Origin: QNZT01 sp964573205
GTDB taxonomy: Bacteria; Campylobacterota; Campylobacteria; Campylobacterales; QNZT01
Direction: 5' to 3'
NCBI GenBank assembly: GCA_964573205.1
Contig: CAZNIT010000045.1
Coordinates: 1 to 64,000 of the forward strand
Length of the DNA stretch: 64,000 nucleotides
In this document: positions 17,537 through 25,887 of the stretch, one piece after another
Numbering within the stretch: position 1 is the stretch's first letter
Layout of the letters: every line of letters begins with the position of its first letter
Position numbers and translations under genes: made by a program
Notes under the pieces: model-generated
The model's input: the letters and a program-made list of their open reading frames with translations, nothing else
What the model was told of the DNA's origin: nothing
Database searches by the model: none

Positions 17537-18094
17537 CTACTTAACTTCATTGTACGCTCTGGTAATCGCGTCCATATTCGCATCTATAATTCTCTGTGGA
17601 AATTTAGAGAGAACCTTGAGCATCTTCTCCTTGAAGTAATCAAGCTCGAACATTCCGGAAACTTTTACAAACGCACCGAGCATCGGTGTATTTGGAATCG
17701 CTCTTCCGATCGTATCTAAAGAGATTTGAAAGCAGTCAAGCGTATATACCTCTTTTCCCTGTAGCTTTGGTATCTCTTTTTTCAACTCTTCAGGGCTAAG
17801 ATGTGAAGTGATGATATATTTGGTATCTTCTCTCTCGTTTTCCGTAATGTTCGCCGTATATGCGAGAGCCGGATCAAGAACCAACACGTACTGCGGCCGC
17901 ATAAATTTCGCATGATTTATAATCGGTTTATCGTCGATCCTGTTGTACGCGGTCATCGCAGCACCTCTTTTTGCGGAACCGTACAGCGCAAATGCTTGCA
18001 CCTCTTTTCCCGTCGTGGAGATCACATCTCCCAAACCTTTAGCAGCTGTAACCGCTCCCTGCCCGGCACGACTATGCCATCTCATTTCTACCAT
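17537..18094 (-). CDS. porG: Pyruvate:ferredoxin oxidoreductase, gamma subunit
   Basis: The gamma subunit contributes to CoA handling in the four-subunit enzyme. The family N-terminus EMRWHSRAGQGAVTAAK is clear, followed by FALYGSAKRGAAMTAYNRI and the conserved PNTPMLGAF near residue 133. The 185-residue length is normal. An AAGGAG ribosome site precedes the ATG. First of porG-D-A-B; it starts 26 bases after the HAD hydrolase gene, so the operon may be read from further upstream. Confidence 0.95.
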   Translation of the reverse strand: MVEMRWHSRAGQGAVTAAKGLGDVISTTGKEVQAFALYGSAKRGAAMTAYNRIDDKPIINHAKFMRPQYVLVLDPALAYTANITENEREDTKYIITSHLSPEELKKEIPKLQGKEVYTLDCFQISLDTIGRAIPNTPMLGAFVKVSGMFELDYFKEKMLKVLSKFPQRIIDANMDAITRAYNEVK

Positions 18095-18120
18095 AAAATC
18101 TCCTTAGAAATATTTTCCTG

Positions 18121-18816
18121 CTATTTGTCACATAATTTTAGGTTATTATCACTTAGCTTAAGCTTTTTATTAAGAAGATTTATTAATTTTATTGCACTTA
18201 GTGCGTCATTTTGTAAAAAATTACTACACCTTTGTAAATCTTTCTCACTTCCGTAACCGCTTAAAACGCCCACGGCATTTATACCCGCCTCTTTGGCACT
18301 TATGATATCCATGCAGGTATCTCCGACCATCCACACATTTTCATCAGCTTCTCTTTGCATCTGATTTAAAGCTTTTAAGATAGGTTCGGGGTGGGGTTTT
18401 GGATAAGTTACATGCTCTCTGCCGACCAAAACTTCAAAATGGTGCATAACCCCCATATGTTCAAGAAGTATTCTTGAATATTCGCCGGTTTTTGTAGTAA
18501 CAACTCCAAGTCTGGCAAATGAAGCGGCTTCTTCTATCGCTTCGGGGGCGTTGGGCAGAAATTTTGTCATAGCTTTCGACCTTTTTCTATAATGTCTTTT
18601 ATAAACCTTTACAAAGTCCCAAACTCTCTTCTTATCGATCCCCAAATGAGAAAACATATAATCAAGCGGATGCCCTATAAGAGCTTTTATATTTTCATAA
18701 GGAGGAGAAGGAATAGAGAAATGGTTAAAGGAGTCTTCAAAACTCATAAGTATGGCCTCGGTCGAATCGATGAGAGTACCGTCAAGATCAAATAGTATCG
18801 TAGTATCTTTAGACAT
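18121..18816 (-). CDS. HAD-superfamily hydrolase, phosphoglycolate phosphatase-like
   Basis: This is a soluble phosphatase of the Gph/PpaX branch of the HAD family. The nucleophile motif DLDGT is at residues 10-14, a VTTKTG motif II near 107, and the metal-binding GDTCMDI with a following lysine in SAKEAG near 174-184. A helical cap domain lies between about residues 17 and 90. Length 231 is typical. It is nine bases after the binding-protein gene and 26 before porG. The substrate is not determined by sequence. Confidence 0.85.
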   Translation of the reverse strand: MSKDTTILFDLDGTLIDSTEAILMSFEDSFNHFSIPSPPYENIKALIGHPLDYMFSHLGIDKKRVWDFVKVYKRHYRKRSKAMTKFLPNAPEAIEEAASFARLGVVTTKTGEYSRILLEHMGVMHHFEVLVGREHVTYPKPHPEPILKALNQMQREADENVWMVGDTCMDIISAKEAGINAVGVLSGYGSEKDLQRCSNFLQNDALSAIKLINLLNKKLKLSDNNLKLCDK

Positions 18817-18825
18817 GTTCGAAAC

Positions 18826-20325
18826 TTACGGTTTTATCCACTCGATGACGTTGTGCATAACGCCTATGATTGATTGAGAAACGTTACGGATATTTTTATT
18901 TACCGCCGTTATCGAGTTAGGTATATATAAAAAGAGATAAGGGTTGTCTTTCACTATAAGCGCGAATATCTCTTTATATATTTTACCGAGTTTCTCTCTA
19001 TCGATAGTTTTTTCGGCTTTTTTTATCAATGAATCGACCTTTTGATTTTTGTAGCTTATAAAATTAAAACCGCCTTTTTTACTTCCTTCGCTATGCCATA
19101 TGCTATAAGCATCGGGCATAAGGCCCAAGCCCCATCCTAAAATGACGGCTTCGAAATTTTTCGGCATAACCACCGTATTTAAAAACGCCTGCCACTCCAT
19201 CGTTCTGATTTTGACGATAACTCCGGCTTGGTTGAGTTGATGCTGTATAATTTGCGCGGCATATACTCTTATTTGATTGTTGGAATTTGTCACTATCTCG
19301 AATTCGAACGGATTCCTCTCATCGTATCCAGCCTCTTTTAGAAGCTCTTTCGCCTTTTTGATATCTCTTTTGGGAGCTTTGATATTTTCGTTGTACGCAA
19401 AAGTTCCCGGCATAAAAGGACCGTTACAAACTTTGGCATGACCGAAAAAGAGAATATCTACAAGCTCTTTGCGATCTATCGCCAAACTTAAAGCTTCTCT
19501 TACTCTCGGATCTTTAAATTTTTCGTTTTTAAAATTAAAACCCAAGTAGGTATATCCTTGGGAAATTTTCTCGTAAATTTTATAATAGGATCTAAAATCA
19601 TCGTCTATCTGTCTTTGCATTTGTAGAGGCGTCAACGTTCCGACGTCGAGTTTGTGCGATTTCAACATTAAAAATTGAGTTCCTGGATCCGGCATGAAGT
19701 GATAGACAATATTTTCGATCCGCGGTACTTTACGGAAGTAGTTTTTATTCGCTTTTAATTTTATATCTTTTGAGACTTCGAACTCCCCCAATATATACGA
19801 ACCGGTACCTATGGGCTTTTGATTGAAATCGCTTGTCATAATATCTTTTTCATCTTTTAATATATGTTTTGGAACGATATCGATCATCCAAGTCTGAAGA
19901 GCCTTAAAATACGGCTCTTTGTACTTCACTTCAACAGTATGCTCGTCAATCGCCTTGACGCTTTGGACATAACGAAACTCGCTACTGTACGGAGTATAGA
20001 TTTTTGGCGAAGTTATCAGATCGTACGTAAAAACGACATCTTCGGCACTAAAATTAGTTCCGTCACTCCACTTTACATCTTTTTTGAGTTTAAAGATGAG
20101 CGTGGTATCGTCGATAAAACGATAACTTTCGGCCAATCTCGGTTCGATATCTCCATCTTTATCATAAGCTAAAAGCGCATCGAAAATCCATCCCGCTATC
20201 TCACCGCTGGCACTATCTGTTGCTATTAGAGGATTGAGTTTGCTGGGATTTGAACTTATAGAGAGATGAAGAGTGGAGGCAAAAAGATTTAATGTCAAAA
20301 ATATAGCTAAAATTAATTTCTTCAT
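18826..20325 (-). CDS. Oligopeptide-type ABC transporter substrate-binding protein (family 5)
   Basis: This is a periplasmic solute-binding protein of the DppA/OppA type. A signal peptide covers about residues 1-16. Family features follow: ISSNPSKLNPLIATDSASG, LIFKLKKDVKWSDGTNFSAEDVVFTY near 75-100, PIGTGSY near 171 and DPRVREALSLAIDRKELV near 275. Its 499-residue length is normal. No permease or ATPase genes are adjacent. It instead heads a transcript running into the HAD hydrolase and porGDAB. Ligand (peptide, nickel chelate or other) is unknown. Confidence 0.88.
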   Translation of the reverse strand: MKKLILAIFLTLNLFASTLHLSISSNPSKLNPLIATDSASGEIAGWIFDALLAYDKDGDIEPRLAESYRFIDDTTLIFKLKKDVKWSDGTNFSAEDVVFTYDLITSPKIYTPYSSEFRYVQSVKAIDEHTVEVKYKEPYFKALQTWMIDIVPKHILKDEKDIMTSDFNQKPIGTGSYILGEFEVSKDIKLKANKNYFRKVPRIENIVYHFMPDPGTQFLMLKSHKLDVGTLTPLQMQRQIDDDFRSYYKIYEKISQGYTYLGFNFKNEKFKDPRVREALSLAIDRKELVDILFFGHAKVCNGPFMPGTFAYNENIKAPKRDIKKAKELLKEAGYDERNPFEFEIVTNSNNQIRVYAAQIIQHQLNQAGVIVKIRTMEWQAFLNTVVMPKNFEAVILGWGLGLMPDAYSIWHSEGSKKGGFNFISYKNQKVDSLIKKAEKTIDREKLGKIYKEIFALIVKDNPYLFLYIPNSITAVNKNIRNVSQSIIGVMHNVIEWIKP

Positions 20326-20386
20326 GAAGAGATTATAAACTACATTGTCTTAAAATGGAGCTATAACAACATAAGAAGGATTTGCC

Positions 20387-20956
20387 TTGAAAAAACTGAT
20401 ATTTGTCATATTGCTCTTAAGCACACAGCTTTTCTCTTTTCAAAGATTCGCTTTGGGATTAAATGTAAATACCGATGTCGTAGAGTTTGAAGGTAAACTG
20501 AGTATGGCTCCTTTGATGAGCGATCCGATCTATAGAAATTTTTATGCCGATTTCAATTTCATAAACGACGACGATACGATTTTTGGAGCCGGCGTTTATG
20601 TGGAAAACTCCTTTTACAGCTATCAACCTCTCTCGTTTCAAGTCGGAATCAGATCGATTTTCAGCGACTATGGGAACGACGACTTCATAGCGCTGCCTAT
20701 TTTATTCGGATTCAAACACAAAATCTACGCGGGAAATATTCCGATAGGTTCGTTAGGAGCCAAAGTCGCATACGCACCCTCTCCCATCTGCTTTCAAGAT
20801 GCCCGAAAATATCTCGAGACCAGGATAGAAGCGACGATGCAAATCATAGAAAACGTCGAAATTTACGCCGGTTACAGGAACATAGATACCGACTACGACG
20901 AATATCAGTTAAATTACAGCAATTCAGGCTATCTTGGATTTAGATTTATTTTTTAA
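20387..20956 (+). CDS. YfaZ-like outer-membrane beta-barrel protein
   Basis: This is a small predicted outer-membrane barrel. It has a signal peptide (residues 1-17, ending LFSF), then amphipathic strands and a C-terminal phenylalanine (GFRFIF) typical of barrel insertion signals. Segments such as FGAGVYVENSF, LGAKVAYAPSP and AGYRNIDTDY fit the YfaZ family, by memory. The start is TTG with AAGGA eight bases upstream. It is divergent from the binding-protein gene with a 61-base gap. Function is unknown in the family. Confidence 0.65.
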   Translation: MKKLIFVILLLSTQLFSFQRFALGLNVNTDVVEFEGKLSMAPLMSDPIYRNFYADFNFINDDDTIFGAGVYVENSFYSYQPLSFQVGIRSIFSDYGNDDFIALPILFGFKHKIYAGNIPIGSLGAKVAYAPSPICFQDARKYLETRIEATMQIIENVEIYAGYRNIDTDYDEYQLNYSNSGYLGFRFIF

Positions 20957-20974
20957 GATATGAAGATATTCGCC

Positions 20975-21016
20975 GTATAAATCGATCTGTTTTTACGCCT
21001 GCAAATCGATTTATAC
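20975..21016. repeat. Perfect 12-base inverted repeat
   Basis: The arms GTATAAATCGAT and ATCGATTTATAC match perfectly and are separated by 18 bases. They lie about 20 bases after the YfaZ-like gene and 157 bases before ccoN. No T-run follows on either strand, so this is not a standard terminator. It could form a stem-loop in RNA or be an operator. Confidence 0.75.
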
Positions 21017-21099
21017 TTAAATAAAATATACCGCAATTAATAAAAAGTAAACTATCTTCCCTTTTTTTACTCCACTCTGTTTCCTTTAAGCTAACTTTG

Positions 21100-21172
21100 T
21101 ATAATTAATTTATATAATTATTGGTCATCATGTGTAAATCATGACATTACAAATTCATTTAGGAGGTTTTTA
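21100..21172 (+). promoter_or_regulatory. ccoNOQP promoter region with candidate operator
   Basis: Two TATAAT hexamers start at 21100 and 21113. Downstream, TCATG and CATGA form an inverted repeat spaced by seven bases (21128-21144), located where a repressor or activator could sit over the start of transcription. A strong AGGAGG ribosome site precedes the ccoN ATG. No match to a textbook FNR box is seen. Confidence 0.45.
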
Positions 21173-22636
21173 ATGCAATCACACAATGCATTAGAGTATG
21201 ACTATACGGTTGCCAAAATGTTTGCCATTGCAGCGATCGTATTAGGTATAGTAGGTATGACGATTGGTGTACTTATAGCTTTTCAGCTGGCATTTCCCGA
21301 TCTCAACTATCTGCTAGGTGAGTACGGAACTTTCAGTCGTCTCAGACCGTTACACACTGACGCCGTAGCATTTGGGTTCACACTCAGCGGTATATGGGCT
21401 TCGTGGTACTATATCGGTCAGAGAATTCTTAAAGTATCTATGGCTGAATCACCGTTTATGATGTTTATAGGAAAACTGCACTTCTGGCTTTATATAGCCG
21501 GTGTCGCCGCGGTAGTCGTAACTCTTCTTATGGGTATTACCACTTCAAAAGAGTATGCGGAGTTCGAATGGCCGATAGATATCGCGATCGTCGTGGTCTG
21601 GGTGGTTTTCGGTATAAACCTTTTTGGAATGATAGGAATAAGAAGAGAAAAATATCTCTATATCTCGATGTGGTATTTTATTGCTTTTTATGTTGCTGTT
21701 GCAATGCTCTATCTTTTCAACAATATGGCCGTTCCTACTTTCTTTGTAGCCGGAGTCGGTGACTGGTGGCACTCGGTTTCGATGTATGCCGGAACTAACG
21801 ATGCGTTGATTCAATGGTGGTACGGACACAATGCGGTTGCATTTGTATTTACTACTCCTATTATCGCTATGATTTACTACTTTCTTCCAAAAGAATCAGG
21901 TCAGCCCGTATTTTCATATAAGCTTTCATTGATGTCTTTTTGGGGACTAATGTTCGTCTATCTTTGGGCAGGCGGTCACCACCTTATCTATTCAACCGTT
22001 CCGGATTGGATGCAGACTATGGGATCGATTTTTTCCGTTATTCTTATTCTTCCTTCTTGGGGTTCGGCTATCAATATGCTCTTGACCATGAAAGGTGAGT
22101 GGGGACAACTACAAACAAATCCTTTGATCAAATTTATGATTTTGGCTTCGACTTTTTATATGTTCTCAACTCTTGAAGGACCGATTCAGGCTATCAAGTC
22201 GGTAAATGCGTTGGCTCACTTTACGGACTGGATTCCGGGACACGTTCATGACGGAACGCTCGGTTGGGTCGGATTTATGATTATCGCCGCGATATTTCAT
22301 ATGGTTCCAAGAATGGCTAAAAGAGAGATTTGGAGCAAAAAACTCATGGATGCTCAATTTTGGATCCAAACAACAGGTATTGTATTATACTTCTCAAGTA
22401 TGTGGATCGCCGGTATCACTCAAGGTATGATGTGGAGAGCAACAGATGAGTTCGGTAATCTTGCTTACTCATTTATCGATACGGTTACGGTTTTACACCC
22501 ATACTATGTGATAAGAGCTGTTGGCGGATTGTTATATCTTATCGGTGTGTTTATGTGGGCATTCAATGTTTACAAAACATTTACAGCGGGTCGTGTGTTA
22601 GAGAAAGAACCTCAAAACGCTACGCCTATGTCATAA
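21173..22636 (+). CDS. ccoN: Cytochrome c oxidase, cbb3-type, subunit I
   Basis: CcoN is the catalytic membrane subunit that reduces oxygen at a haem b3-copper site and pumps protons. About 12 hydrophobic segments are present. Visible signatures include RPLHTDAVAFGF near residue 58 (haem ligand histidine), QWWYGHNAVAF near 218 (copper ligand His), GGHHLIYSTVPDW near 266 (the paired histidines) and GHVHDGTLGW near 355. The length of 487 residues is normal. It is the first gene of the cbb3 oxidase operon, the high-oxygen-affinity terminal oxidase of microaerobes. Confidence 0.97.
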   Translation: MQSHNALEYDYTVAKMFAIAAIVLGIVGMTIGVLIAFQLAFPDLNYLLGEYGTFSRLRPLHTDAVAFGFTLSGIWASWYYIGQRILKVSMAESPFMMFIGKLHFWLYIAGVAAVVVTLLMGITTSKEYAEFEWPIDIAIVVVWVVFGINLFGMIGIRREKYLYISMWYFIAFYVAVAMLYLFNNMAVPTFFVAGVGDWWHSVSMYAGTNDALIQWWYGHNAVAFVFTTPIIAMIYYFLPKESGQPVFSYKLSLMSFWGLMFVYLWAGGHHLIYSTVPDWMQTMGSIFSVILILPSWGSAINMLLTMKGEWGQLQTNPLIKFMILASTFYMFSTLEGPIQAIKSVNALAHFTDWIPGHVHDGTLGWVGFMIIAAIFHMVPRMAKREIWSKKLMDAQFWIQTTGIVLYFSSMWIAGITQGMMWRATDEFGNLAYSFIDTVTVLHPYYVIRAVGGLLYLIGVFMWAFNVYKTFTAGRVLEKEPQNATPMS

Positions 22637-22651
22637 GGAGGAGTTAATATT

Positions 22652-23317
22652 ATGTTTCATTGGTTAGAAAAAAATCCTTTCCTTTTTACGGTGTTTTTAT
22701 TTATTACTGTCGCATTTGCCGGTATTATCGAAGTATTACCGCAATTTGCAGAAAAATCAAGACCGTTGGTAGGAACGAAACCATATACGGTTTTACAGTT
22801 GACGGGAAGACACGTCTATATAAAAGATAGTTGTAACGCTTGTCATTCACAGCTAATTCGTCCTTTTAAGTCGGAAACCGACAGATACGGTAAATACAGT
22901 TTAAGCGGCGAGTATGCATATGACAGACCGTTCTTGTGGGGTTCTAAAAGAACCGGACCGGATCTTTGGAGAATCGGTAACTACAGAACGACGGATTGGC
23001 ACGAAAATCATATGTGGGAACCTACTTCGGTAGTTCCGGGTTCCATTATGCCCGCATACAAACATATGTTTACGAACGAGGCCGATGTCGAAACCGCTTA
23101 TGCCGAAGCTTTGACCGTTAAAAAAGTCTTCAACGTACCTTATGATCAAGAGGGTATGCCCAAACTGGGAACTCTTGAAGAGGCACAAAAATCGGCACTT
23201 GCGGAAGCGCAGGCTATCGCGGACAAAATGAAAAACGAAGATGTCAAAAAAGCGGTCGCTTCAGGTAAGATTCCTGAAATCGTAGCACTTATCGCATATC
23301 TGAACAGTTTAAAATAG
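22652..23317 (+). CDS. ccoO: Cytochrome c oxidase, cbb3-type, subunit II (monohaem)
   Basis: CcoO is the membrane-anchored monohaem cytochrome c that passes electrons toward CcoN. There is a single N-terminal membrane anchor (about residues 9-29). The haem-binding motif CNACH is at 61-65, followed by the conserved QLIRPFKSE and RTGPDLWRIGN. Methionine in GSIMPAYKHM near 130 is the likely axial ligand. An AGGAGG site precedes the ATG, 15 bases after ccoN. The length of 221 residues is typical. Confidence 0.97.
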   Translation: MFHWLEKNPFLFTVFLFITVAFAGIIEVLPQFAEKSRPLVGTKPYTVLQLTGRHVYIKDSCNACHSQLIRPFKSETDRYGKYSLSGEYAYDRPFLWGSKRTGPDLWRIGNYRTTDWHENHMWEPTSVVPGSIMPAYKHMFTNEADVETAYAEALTVKKVFNVPYDQEGMPKLGTLEEAQKSALAEAQAIADKMKNEDVKKAVASGKIPEIVALIAYLNSLK

Positions 23318-23330
23318 AGGTGAGATGACA

Positions 23331-23561
23331 ATGGATATTGATACAATTCATACGATCCAGGCAACGGCATACGTAATCCTTACGGGTATATGCGCGGTTA
23401 TGCTATACGGATATATATATCATTTATACAGTAGTGAGAAAAAGGGTACCAGAGATTATGAAAAATACGCCAATATCGCACTGGACGATGAGCTGGATTC
23501 AAAACCATTGGAAACGACATCTCCATGGGATAGAAAAAAGAATAAAGGAGAATCAGCATGA
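23331..23561 (+). CDS. ccoQ: cbb3 oxidase small subunit CcoQ
   Basis: CcoQ is a small membrane protein that stabilises the cbb3 complex. One hydrophobic segment (about residues 9-30) ends in YGYIYHLYSSEKKG, the usual CcoQ positively charged edge, followed by a polar tail ending WDRKKNKGESA. I chose the second ATG because it is seven bases from GAGGTGA; an ATG two codons earlier is almost on top of that site. Its stop overlaps the ccoP ATG by four bases (ATGA). Confidence 0.88.
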   Translation: MDIDTIHTIQATAYVILTGICAVMLYGYIYHLYSSEKKGTRDYEKYANIALDDELDSKPLETTSPWDRKKNKGESA

Positions 23562-24382
23562 AGATAAATTTATCAAGTGATACAGTCAATCAGCTGTCAC
23601 TATTGGGTGCAGTAGCGATTGTCGTTCTCACGGTATATGTTGCCGGTAAATACATCAGACAGATGAAAACCGACACCAGTACCGGTGAGCTTACGGATGA
23701 AAACTGGGATGGTATCGGAGAATATAAAAACCCCGTTCCTACAGGCTGGATCGTAAGCTTTTTAGGAACTATGATCTGGGGACTTTGGTATTGGTTTTTA
23801 GGTTATCCTCTTAACGCTTATTCGCAAATCGGTGAATATAACGAAGAGGTGAAAGCGTATAACGCGGAGTTTGAAAAGAAATGGCAAAACCCGAACAAAG
23901 AGACGCTTCTTGCTATGGGTGAAGGCGTATATCTGGTACAGTGTGCACCATGTCATGGAATAGCGGGTGACGGTATCGAAGGTAAAGCCGCCGGTTTTGA
24001 CAGATGGGGCGGAGCAAACGGAATTATCGATACTATTAAAAAAGGTTCAAAAGGTCTGGGGTACCCTATGGGTGAGATGCCTGCCGGGCTTGTTGCGGAC
24101 GCGGATGCGAAAGTGATAGCCGAGTGGATCGCCGGCGGTATGCAAGGCGACAAACCGGCCGCATTTTCCGCTTGTTCCAGCTGTCACGGTGAAGACGGTA
24201 AAGGTTTGGGCGGACAAGCTCCTGATCTTACCACTTACGGAAAACCGGCATTTGTCGTAGATGTTCTAAACCGCGGTAAAGAAGGTTTTATCGGTACGAT
24301 GCCGAAATTCAGCGACGGCAGACTGACCGACATACAAAAAAGTGCGGTCGCCAACTATATACTCACATTTAGAGAAAAGTAA
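23558..24382 (+). CDS. ccoP: Cytochrome c oxidase, cbb3-type, subunit III (dihaem)
   Basis: CcoP is the dihaem electron-entry subunit of the oxidase. Two membrane segments lie at about 14-32 and 64-82, the second within the conserved NPVPTGWIVSFLGTMIWG stretch. Haem-binding motifs are CAPCH at 129-133 and CSSCH at 206-210, with methionines in GEMPAG and GTMPKF as likely axial ligands. The length of 274 residues is normal. It starts inside the end of ccoQ and is followed by the DUF4006 gene after 11 bases. Confidence 0.97.
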   Translation: MKINLSSDTVNQLSLLGAVAIVVLTVYVAGKYIRQMKTDTSTGELTDENWDGIGEYKNPVPTGWIVSFLGTMIWGLWYWFLGYPLNAYSQIGEYNEEVKAYNAEFEKKWQNPNKETLLAMGEGVYLVQCAPCHGIAGDGIEGKAAGFDRWGGANGIIDTIKKGSKGLGYPMGEMPAGLVADADAKVIAEWIAGGMQGDKPAAFSACSSCHGEDGKGLGGQAPDLTTYGKPAFVVDVLNRGKEGFIGTMPKFSDGRLTDIQKSAVANYILTFREK

Positions 24383-24393
24383 GAGGAGCAGTT

Positions 24394-24633
24394 ATGGGAG
24401 TAAGAGGATCAGATATATCGGAAAACACGACTAGAAGAATGTGTTTTAATATAAACGGACTTTTGGGCGGTATAATTGCGACGGTATTGTTACTTTCAAT
24501 TCTCGTAGTTTTAACGATCTGGGCTATTCAAGTACAAAAAGCCAATGCGACCACCTATTACGAGTTGGTTGACGAAGCGAACATTCAGATGATTAGCAAA
24601 GACAACTTCAAACACTATAAAGTGGTAGAGTAA
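24394..24633 (+). CDS. DUF4006-family small membrane protein
   Basis: This 79-residue protein has one membrane segment (about residues 23-46) and a short polar C-terminal part (YYELVDEANIQMISKDNF). Proteins of this family are, to my knowledge, confined to Campylobacterota and encoded next to ccoP, suggesting a role in cbb3 oxidase assembly or stability. A GAGGAG ribosome site precedes the ATG. It is 11 bases after ccoP. The role is inferred only from position. Confidence 0.8.
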   Translation: MGVRGSDISENTTRRMCFNINGLLGGIIATVLLLSILVVLTIWAIQVQKANATTYYELVDEANIQMISKDNFKHYKVVE

Positions 24634-24642
24634 GGAGAAAAG

Positions 24643-24747
24643 ATGGCGGATGCATTATATTATATTGTAGGTCTTGGGTTGGTAGTGATGGCGGCTATCA
24701 CTATCTGGACTGTTTTGACTCCCGGTCAACTACTCTTTGTAGGATAG
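24643..24747 (+). CDS. 34-residue single-span membrane protein in the cco operon
   Basis: A short ORF begins with ATG seven bases after an AAGGAG site, starts MADALYYIVGLGLVVMAAIT and ends with LLFVG. Nearly the whole peptide is one hydrophobic helix. It lies nine bases after the DUF4006 gene and five bases before the next gene, so it fills the gap exactly and is very likely translated. I do not recognise it. Small one-helix subunits are common in cbb3 oxidases, so an accessory subunit is the natural guess. Confidence 0.7.
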   Translation: MADALYYIVGLGLVVMAAITIWTVLTPGQLLFVG

Positions 24748-24752
24748 TCGGA

Positions 24753-25370
24753 GTGTCGATAAATTTTAAAAAGATAGCGGTGAAAATTACCGCTATCTTC
24801 ACCCTACTATTTATTTTCCCCACTTTTGCACAATCGAAGTTTTTATTTGAAGGCGACAAACTTATCAACGACGCCACCTTGAATAAAATTAAACAGATGG
24901 GTGACGAACTTTACGAAAAAACAGGCGTCACGACCGTTTTAGTAATAAAAAAGCATTTAACGAAAAAAGAGTTTTTAGAGATCAAAAATAGGTATTTAAA
25001 AGAGCTTAAAGCACCTTACGTTCTTTGGATATTTTCAAAAACGTATATGGATCGAGACGAGATAGGAATCAATCAAATGTTCAACTCGAAAGATTTGGAT
25101 GATAAATTTGACAAAGAGTCGTTGTTTAGCCCTTTTAGAGGTTCTTTCACGAAGCTGATCGTCATAAAAAAATCAAAGTCGGATCCTACTTCGGCAGCTT
25201 TTTTAAATGGTTACGCGGATCTAACGGATATGCTCGCAAAATCTTACGGTGTAAAGTTAAACTCTAGTATAGGAGATGAAAGCAGAAGCTTTATGTATAT
25301 ATTAAGGATTCTCTTTTATTTGAGTTTACTCTACTTCGCATGGCTTTTTATCAAAAAAAAGTTTTTATAG
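24753..25370 (+). CDS. TPM-like membrane-anchored periplasmic protein
   Basis: The protein has an N-terminal signal or anchor (about residues 8-27), a roughly 150-residue exported domain, and a C-terminal membrane segment (about 183-200) ending in lysines. The exported part (INDATLNKIKQMGDELYEKTGVTTVLVI) resembles the start of TPM domains, though the usual downstream motifs are weak. The start is GTG. Position inside the cco-fixH transcript points to oxidase maturation or membrane protein quality control. Function is not established. Confidence 0.6.
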   Translation: MSINFKKIAVKITAIFTLLFIFPTFAQSKFLFEGDKLINDATLNKIKQMGDELYEKTGVTTVLVIKKHLTKKEFLEIKNRYLKELKAPYVLWIFSKTYMDRDEIGINQMFNSKDLDDKFDKESLFSPFRGSFTKLIVIKKSKSDPTSAAFLNGYADLTDMLAKSYGVKLNSSIGDESRSFMYILRILFYLSLLYFAWLFIKKKFL

Positions 25371-25383
25371 AAAGGAAAACTCA

Positions 25384-25887
25384 TTGAAAAAAGAGAGTAA
25401 ATTAAGTGAACTTAGATGGCCTATCGGCATAATCTTATCAATTTTCGGATTGATCGCCCTAAGCATCTGGACTATACAGCAGGCAAATATAAAACCCGTC
25501 GTAATGGACGACTTTTATTTCGACACTTACGATAACGTCGATAGGAATATTAACGAAATCATTATAAAACAGCAGAAATTCGATAAAAAGTATGTCGTAA
25601 GCTATAACAAGAACTCTTTTACGGTAGGTGAAAACGATCTAGTTATAACCATTCGCGAAAAGGAGAATAGCGATGCGGTAAAAGATGCCGACATAACCGT
25701 AAAAATCACGAAACCGGACACGGCTAAATTCGACAAAAGACCTAAAGTGACAAGTTACGAAGATGGTAAATACAAGCTTGAAAACTTCATGATCGAAAAG
25801 ATGGGAAGATGGCAGATATTAACGAAAATCACCATCGACGATCTGACATCCTTTACGAAAACGGAGGTCAATGCTACTAACCGATAA
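25384..25887 (+). CDS. FixH-like protein
   Basis: FixH-type proteins assist cbb3 oxidase assembly, probably in copper delivery together with the FixI pump. There is one membrane segment at about residues 13-31 and an exported beta-rich domain of about 130 residues. It contains the family-like DADITVKITKP stretch near 99 and GRWQILTKITID near 140. The start is TTG with AAGGA seven bases upstream. The last 17 bases overlap addB. No fixG, fixI or fixS genes are in the window. Confidence 0.78.
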   Translation: MKKESKLSELRWPIGIILSIFGLIALSIWTIQQANIKPVVMDDFYFDTYDNVDRNINEIIIKQQKFDKKYVVSYNKNSFTVGENDLVITIREKENSDAVKDADITVKITKPDTAKFDKRPKVTSYEDGKYKLENFMIEKMGRWQILTKITIDDLTSFTKTEVNATNR

